Assembly: GCA_018238625.1 (NCBI GenBank)
Contig: JABCSY010000002.1
Span: 28,097 to 92,096, forward strand
DNA length: 64,000 nt
Source: Promethearchaeota archaeon
GTDB taxonomy: Archaea > Asgardarchaeota > Lokiarchaeia > Sigyniarchaeales > SOKP01
Reading direction: 5' to 3'
The first letter of the stretch is position 1. Each line of letters begins with the position of its first letter. The translations under genes and the position numbers were made by a program. The notes below the pieces were generated by a model, which was not told where the DNA came from, ran no database searches, and worked only from the letters and a program-made list of their open reading frames with translations. This document shows positions 60,133-64,000 of this stretch, piece after piece.

Positions 60133-61092
60133 ATGTCGAGCTTTAATAAAGAATTATCCTTAGCAATCAAATTGGTTAAAAAAGCCTCAAAAATTACAGA
60201 ATGGTTTAGAAAAGAAAAATTTTTATCATTTAAGAAAGAAGATGAATCGCCTGTAACTTTAGCGGATTTTGCTTCCCAAATCTTTATTATAAATAAAATA
60301 AAGGAGCTTTTTCCCGAAGACCACATTATTGCGGAAGAAGATAGTGGCGCTTTTATAAATCAAAATGTTGAAGATATTATTAAAAAGTGTTATAATTCGT
60401 TGAATCTAGTATTTGAGGATGACTTTAAAGACACTTTAAATTACCGAGGTTCTATTTCTAAACGTCAATGGACAATAGATCCCATCGATGGTACAAAAGG
60501 ATTCCAAAAACATTTAGCATACGCTATTGGGATTGGCTTTATGGTTCAAGCCGAACCAACAATATGTGCTATAGGTGTGCCTAATTATAAAAATACAAAA
60601 CTAACGATCTTTTCAGCTGAAAAAAACCATGGGGCTAAAGTATCGTATGGAGACCAAAACTTTACTAAGATAAATGTAAGTAATAAAAAAGAAATTAAGA
60701 AATTTCGAATATGTTATTCTTTACACTATAATAAACCTTGGGTGTTGAATTTTGCCCGGTCACTCGGTGTAACAAATTTTATTCCATTAGACAGCATGGC
60801 AAAGCTATGTATGGTTGCTGATGGTTCTTCTGAACTATATATTAAACCTATGAATATGCAACGCTCATTTACGTGGGATTTTTTACCAGGTGAATTGTTA
60901 GTTAAAGAAGCTGGAGGAATGATCACAGATATAAGAGGTAATCCAATTCAATATGTAAACGACAAGTGTAAGATTACTGCTCCTGGTTTAATTGCCTCAA
61001 ATGGAATTAGGCACGAGGAATTATTAAGTGCTCTAAAATCGAATGAAATTCTCAAAAATAGTTTAAACAATTTGAACTATACTTCTAAATAA
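60133..61092 (+). CDS. 3'(2'),5'-bisphosphate nucleotidase-like (IMPase family)
   Basis: 319 aa. Li+-sensitive phosphatase fold: SPVTLADFASQIFI near residue 38, EEDSGAF (about residue 73, metal ligands), WTIDPIDGTKGFQKHLAYAIGIGFMV (pieces: WTIDPIDGTKGFQKH, about residue 116) and the C-terminal WDFLPGELLVKEAGGMITD (about residue 250). The WTIDPIDGTKGF form is that of Hal2/CysQ-type nucleotidases, which hydrolyse phosphoadenosine phosphate; inositol or fructose bisphosphatase is less likely. Its stop lies 16 bases past the stop of the convergent polymerase gene, a tail-to-tail overlap. Confidence 0.85.
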   Translation: MSSFNKELSLAIKLVKKASKITEWFRKEKFLSFKKEDESPVTLADFASQIFIINKIKELFPEDHIIAEEDSGAFINQNVEDIIKKCYNSLNLVFEDDFKDTLNYRGSISKRQWTIDPIDGTKGFQKHLAYAIGIGFMVQAEPTICAIGVPNYKNTKLTIFSAEKNHGAKVSYGDQNFTKINVSNKKEIKKFRICYSLHYNKPWVLNFARSLGVTNFIPLDSMAKLCMVADGSSELYIKPMNMQRSFTWDFLPGELLVKEAGGMITDIRGNPIQYVNDKCKITAPGLIASNGIRHEELLSALKSNEILKNSLNNLNYTSK

Positions 61093-62165
61093 TTAATCAA
61101 TGTAGTTTGTGTCACACTTGGAGCTTTTTCTAAATTTGATAATCTTATTCCAACAAGTCTAACTTTCTTATTCATTGTAGAAAATTGTTTCAATAACTCA
61201 ATAATTACTTTTAATACCTTCTTCTTATCTTGAACATGATGAGTAAAGGATTTTGAACGAGTATATGTTATATATCCCTCAAGTCTTATTTTAAGAGTTA
61301 TCGTCTTATAATGTATCTTATTTTTTATTACATTTTTATGAATTCTATTATTTATTTCTTCAAGTTTAGACAAAATTACATTAAAATCATCTGTGTCCTC
61401 ATAAAACGTGCATTCCTTACTAATAGATTTTCTATCGCCATGAAGTTTTTTTACTTCTCGATTATCGAAACCGTTCGCAACATTCCATACCCATTCTCCG
61501 TTTTTTCCAAACAACTGAATCATTTTAGGAAGTGTAAGATTAATGATATCACCAATAGTTTTAATCCCTTTTTTGTTATAATATATTTTTGATTTCTTAC
61601 CAATTCCCGAGATTTTAGTAATATCCATAGGACCCAGGAATTTTTTAATATATTCTGGTTTTACGACCGTAACGCCATTAGGTTTATTATGATCTGAAGC
61701 GATCTTAGCAATCGATTTAGTTGGAGCACATCCTATTGAGATTGTAATGCCTACTTTTTTTTGTACTTCGTCTTTTAATTTTTCAGCTAATTCTCTTACC
61801 TCTTTATAATTTATACACTTATCTGATACATCTATATATGCCTCGTCAATACTTACTTGTTGAAACATATCTGAATAGGAATTAACAATCTCCATTACTT
61901 CCTTTGAGGCTTTATGGTATTTCTCAAAATTGGGATGAAGATAGATACCATGAGGACATCTTTTATAAGCTTGGGATATAGGCATCGCAGAATGGAGCCC
62001 GAATTTTCGAGCCTCATAGTTACAGGTACTGACTACACCCCTTCCTTTTCCATTCTTTGGGTCGGCCCCTATTATTATAGGTTTTCCGAAATATTTTGGG
62101 TTATCTCGTACCTCAACAGCAGCAAAAAAGCAATCTAGATCGCAATGTAAGATAAATCGGCTCAT
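61077..62165 (-). CDS. dpo4: Y-family DNA polymerase IV (Dpo4/DinB)
   Basis: 362-aa translesion polymerase. DLDCFFAAVEVRDNP (catalytic Asp7/Phe region), IIGADPKNGKGRGVVSTCNYEARKFG (pieces: GRGVVSTCNYEARKFG), SIDEAYIDVS (catalytic SIDEA motif, about residue 103) and a helix-hairpin-helix thumb (KFLGPMDITKISGIGKKSK). The little-finger domain follows, and the C-terminus ends QTTLINYLEV, a PCNA-binding PIP-box form (Q-x2-L-x2-Y-L). Transcribed alone. Confidence 0.95.
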   Translation of the reverse strand: MSRFILHCDLDCFFAAVEVRDNPKYFGKPIIIGADPKNGKGRGVVSTCNYEARKFGLHSAMPISQAYKRCPHGIYLHPNFEKYHKASKEVMEIVNSYSDMFQQVSIDEAYIDVSDKCINYKEVRELAEKLKDEVQKKVGITISIGCAPTKSIAKIASDHNKPNGVTVVKPEYIKKFLGPMDITKISGIGKKSKIYYNKKGIKTIGDIINLTLPKMIQLFGKNGEWVWNVANGFDNREVKKLHGDRKSISKECTFYEDTDDFNVILSKLEEINNRIHKNVIKNKIHYKTITLKIRLEGYITYTRSKSFTHHVQDKKKVLKVIIELLKQFSTMNKKVRLVGIRLSNLEKAPSVTQTTLINYLEV

Positions 62166-62335
62166 TTTTAATCGTTCTTAATAAATTGTAGACAATAATA
62201 GTATTTCCGAATAAAATAAAAAAAGTTAGACGATGACGAATTATTAATTTAAAATTGCAAAATCACATAATTCTTCTCTAATGAATATCTAATTCTATGA
62301 AATACATTTTTAATCAATCTTTAATTTGAAATCAT

Positions 62336-63022
62336 ATGGAAACGGATAAGTTAGAACAACTTCGAAAAACGGTTGTAAGAGGAGCTCAAGAGATATATAG
62401 TAAGGGGTTAGTTGAGGATGGAGAAGGTAATGTTAGCGTAAGAATCAATAAAAATGAAATCCTATGTACTCCCACTTCAACAAAATATAAGTTATTAAGT
62501 CCTGAGCTAATTGTTTATATGGATTTAGATGGAAATGTATTAGGATCGGGTAAAATTCCTTCCACGGAAGTTAAAATGCATCTTGCCGTTTATAAGGATA
62601 GACCTAAAGTTAAATGTGTTATCCACACTCATTCTTCTTATATTACTATGCTTTCAGTTCTAAGAAGAAGCATTCCAATTATAATGGAACAACAATTGAT
62701 TTTCCTTGGTGGAGAAATTCGATGTACTGAAATTACTGAAGCCCACACAGAAAAAATGGGATCAAATGCGTTGAAAGCGCTAGATAGAAATAACGCAGCG
62801 ATACTCGCAAATCATGGGGCTATCATATGCGGAAAATCTGTTGATCATGCAGTTCGATTTGCTATAATATTAGAAAAGCTGGCAAAAGTGTATTGGGGTG
62901 CACTGCAAATTGGAGAACCATTAACCATCCCTGAGGAAAACCTTGAAAAACACGAGAAGATGTTTAACGGATTATTTGCTTGTTATCCACGAAAAATGAA
63001 AATTAAGAAGTCAAATAGTTGA
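62336..63022 (+). CDS. Class II aldolase/adducin-family aldolase
   Basis: 228 aa. The zinc-binding histidines lie in VIHTHSSY (about residue 98) and LANHGAI (about residue 161). EGNVSVRINKNEILCTPTS near residue 30 and PSTEVKMHLAVY (about residue 79) are the usual substrate-binding parts. The family cleaves ketose 1-phosphates such as fuculose 1-phosphate or ribulose-phosphate derivatives, giving dihydroxyacetone phosphate or glycolaldehyde plus an aldehyde. The neighbour at 63028 is a sugar isomerase, fitting a sugar-catabolic pair. Full length, unlike the remnant at 55637. Confidence 0.88.
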   Translation: METDKLEQLRKTVVRGAQEIYSKGLVEDGEGNVSVRINKNEILCTPTSTKYKLLSPELIVYMDLDGNVLGSGKIPSTEVKMHLAVYKDRPKVKCVIHTHSSYITMLSVLRRSIPIIMEQQLIFLGGEIRCTEITEAHTEKMGSNALKALDRNNAAILANHGAIICGKSVDHAVRFAIILEKLAKVYWGALQIGEPLTIPEENLEKHEKMFNGLFACYPRKMKIKKSNS

Positions 63023-63027
63023 TTTTT

Positions 63028-63858
63028 ATGGAATTAGGTATTAGTTCTTTAGGAGATATTATCGATTTTGGACTTAGTAACAAGTGGAAGAATGTTAACG
63101 ATTTGTTGTTTAAATCCACAGAAGCATGCCTTAGTTTTGCCGAGGAACAAGACATTGCTGTGGTAGAAATAGTTATAGATCCACAAAATATATTTATAGA
63201 CGCGATTAAACAAAAATTCGTTGACTTGATGAGTTCTTATTCTATGAAAAAGCAAGTTCATGGTCCTTTTATCGATGTAAATTTATGTTCCCACAATAAT
63301 TCGATTTCTCAAGCCTCCGTAGAAGCCTATATTGAAACATCTAAACTTTGTGAAGAAGTAAATGTTGATATGATGACGATCCATCCCGGATTAGCGAACT
63401 TTATGATAGAATCAATTAGAGAATATAATAAAATTCAGTTAACCAAGGCGATCGAGGCTTTATTAGATTTCACAAAAAACCTTAATTTGACGATTTGTTT
63501 GGAAAATATGCCCAAAAACACAAACATCATGCTAGATGAAAATAATATTTACGAAATATTAAGTAAAATTAACAGAACTGATCTTTTTCTTACATACGAT
63601 ACGAGTCACTTTTACACTAACAGCGGAAATGTAGAGGATTTATGGGAGAAATCTCATGACATTATCAAGAACATACATCTGGTTGATAATTTCACTAAAG
63701 AAACCGATACACATCCTCCTTTAGGCAGTGGAAAAATCAAATTTAAAGAAATATTAGATATTATCAACAGTTACAACTATAAAGGAGCTCTAATTATAGA
63801 ACTAGCCTCTAATAAGAAATTACAAGATAGCATCGATTATATTAACCGGTTTTTGTAA
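63028..63858 (+). CDS. Sugar phosphate isomerase/epimerase (TIM barrel, AP endonuclease 2 family)
   Basis: 276 aa from ATG 63028 (a TTG at 63019 overlaps the previous gene and is less likely). Xylose-isomerase-like barrel with metal-binding residues in MTIHPGLANFM (His, about residue 116), ICLENMPKN (Glu, about 155), LTYDTSHFYTNSG (Asp/His, about 188), IKNIHLVDN (His, about 213) and a late Glu in LIIELAS. Endonuclease IV shares the fold, but the residue pattern favours a sugar isomerase/epimerase. It lies five bases after the aldolase and is probably cotranscribed. Confidence 0.82.
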   Translation: MELGISSLGDIIDFGLSNKWKNVNDLLFKSTEACLSFAEEQDIAVVEIVIDPQNIFIDAIKQKFVDLMSSYSMKKQVHGPFIDVNLCSHNNSISQASVEAYIETSKLCEEVNVDMMTIHPGLANFMIESIREYNKIQLTKAIEALLDFTKNLNLTICLENMPKNTNIMLDENNIYEILSKINRTDLFLTYDTSHFYTNSGNVEDLWEKSHDIIKNIHLVDNFTKETDTHPPLGSGKIKFKEILDIINSYNYKGALIIELASNKKLQDSIDYINRFL

Positions 63859-63942
63859 GTAAGTGCGAAAATTCCATTATACAAAACTATTTTCTCAAAA
63901 TTTTTATACACTTATTTACGAAATAGTCTTATAAAATATATA

Positions 63943-64000
63943 ATGAAAATCATATCTCTTCAAATTAGCGACGACTTGTTAGATAGGTTTGAGAAAGTTC
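63943..64000 (+). CDS. Partial ribbon-helix-helix protein, cut by window edge
   Basis: Only 19 codons remain: MKIISLQISDDLLDRFEKV, the start of a CopG/NikR-type ribbon-helix-helix DNA-binding domain (beta strand followed by helix with L-D-R-F-E). ATG at 63943 follows TATAAAATATATA. The rest lies beyond base 64000, so identity as NikR or another regulator cannot be decided. Confidence 0.5.
   Translation, partial: MKIISLQISDDLLDRFEKV

Overview
The window is strongly AT-rich archaeal chromosome, most likely from an Asgard archaeon of the Lokiarchaeia (Promethearchaeota). The evidence is a profilin-like protein (13935-14306), a longin-like small protein (58723-59133), archaeal information-processing genes (TFB, proteasome alpha, SBDS, exosome, L37Ae, prefoldin, aIF5A, SRP54, Cdc48, FEN1, Nob1, HerA), tRNA genes carrying bulge-helix-bulge introns, and ribosome-binding sites of the GGTGAT type. 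There is no rRNA, CRISPR array, insertion sequence or prophage.

Layout. 0-9 kb: a UDP-glucuronate decarboxylase-like epimerase with a DUF1616-like membrane protein, a TldD/TldE protease pair, a phosphate (Pit) transporter between two PhoU/DUF47-type proteins, and a TFB gene. 9-13 kb: two tandem paralogous regulators (ribbon-helix-helix-like domain, kinase-type HisKA helix pair without ATPase, receiver), then four tRNA genes with five introns around a JAMM-like gene. 13-28 kb: DUF2110-like gene, profilin, and the exosome/proteasome neighbourhood (psmA, SBDS, rrp4, rrp41, rrp42), which is split from rpl37Ae-pcc1-pfdB by two opposite-strand genes (a CrtC/AttH lipocalin-like protein and a rifampicin-phosphotransferase-like dikinase). 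It continues through a DHH phosphoesterase, an ECF transporter energising module and the KEOPS subunit Cgi121. 28-32 kb: THUMP protein, Sua5/YrdC, and 2-oxoacid:ferredoxin oxidoreductase porCDAB, all on the minus strand. 32-43 kb: ZPR1, a phosphofructokinase interrupted by a 30-nt intron-like insert, acyl-CoA dehydrogenase, two tandem MFS transporters, several small unknown genes, and an FGGY sugar kinase. 43-55 kb: HerA, Cdc48, FEN1, Nob1, NAD kinase, aIF5A, SRP54, a TrmY-like methyltransferase, dihydroorotase and AMMECR1. 55-64 kb: a decayed kinase/aldolase chimera, a fusion of a DHDPS-like barrel lacking its catalytic lysine with an APH-type kinase, the longin-like protein, a multi-pass membrane protein, a bisphosphate nucleotidase, Y-family polymerase, and a class II aldolase next to a sugar isomerase.

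How the genes work together. Pcc1, Cgi121 and Sua5 belong to tRNA t6A synthesis and lie within about 6 kb. The exosome, SBDS and proteasome genes form an RNA and protein turnover/ribosome maturation block. FEN1 and Dpo4 both end in PCNA-binding (PIP-box) motifs. PorABCD, phosphofructokinase, acyl-CoA dehydrogenase and the sugar aldolase/isomerase/kinase genes indicate ferredoxin-linked heterotrophic metabolism.

The most exciting signals are: (1) a 30-nt element in the phosphofructokinase gene that can fold as a bulge-helix-bulge and whose removal restores the GGDD motif, so it may be an mRNA intron cut by the tRNA-splicing endonuclease; (2) tRNA-Ser(GCT) with two non-canonical introns; (3) the dead-aldolase/kinase fusion; (4) the HisKA-receiver regulators without a kinase domain; and (5) three genes whose conserved N-termini and ribosome-binding sites point to ATC or ATT start codons.
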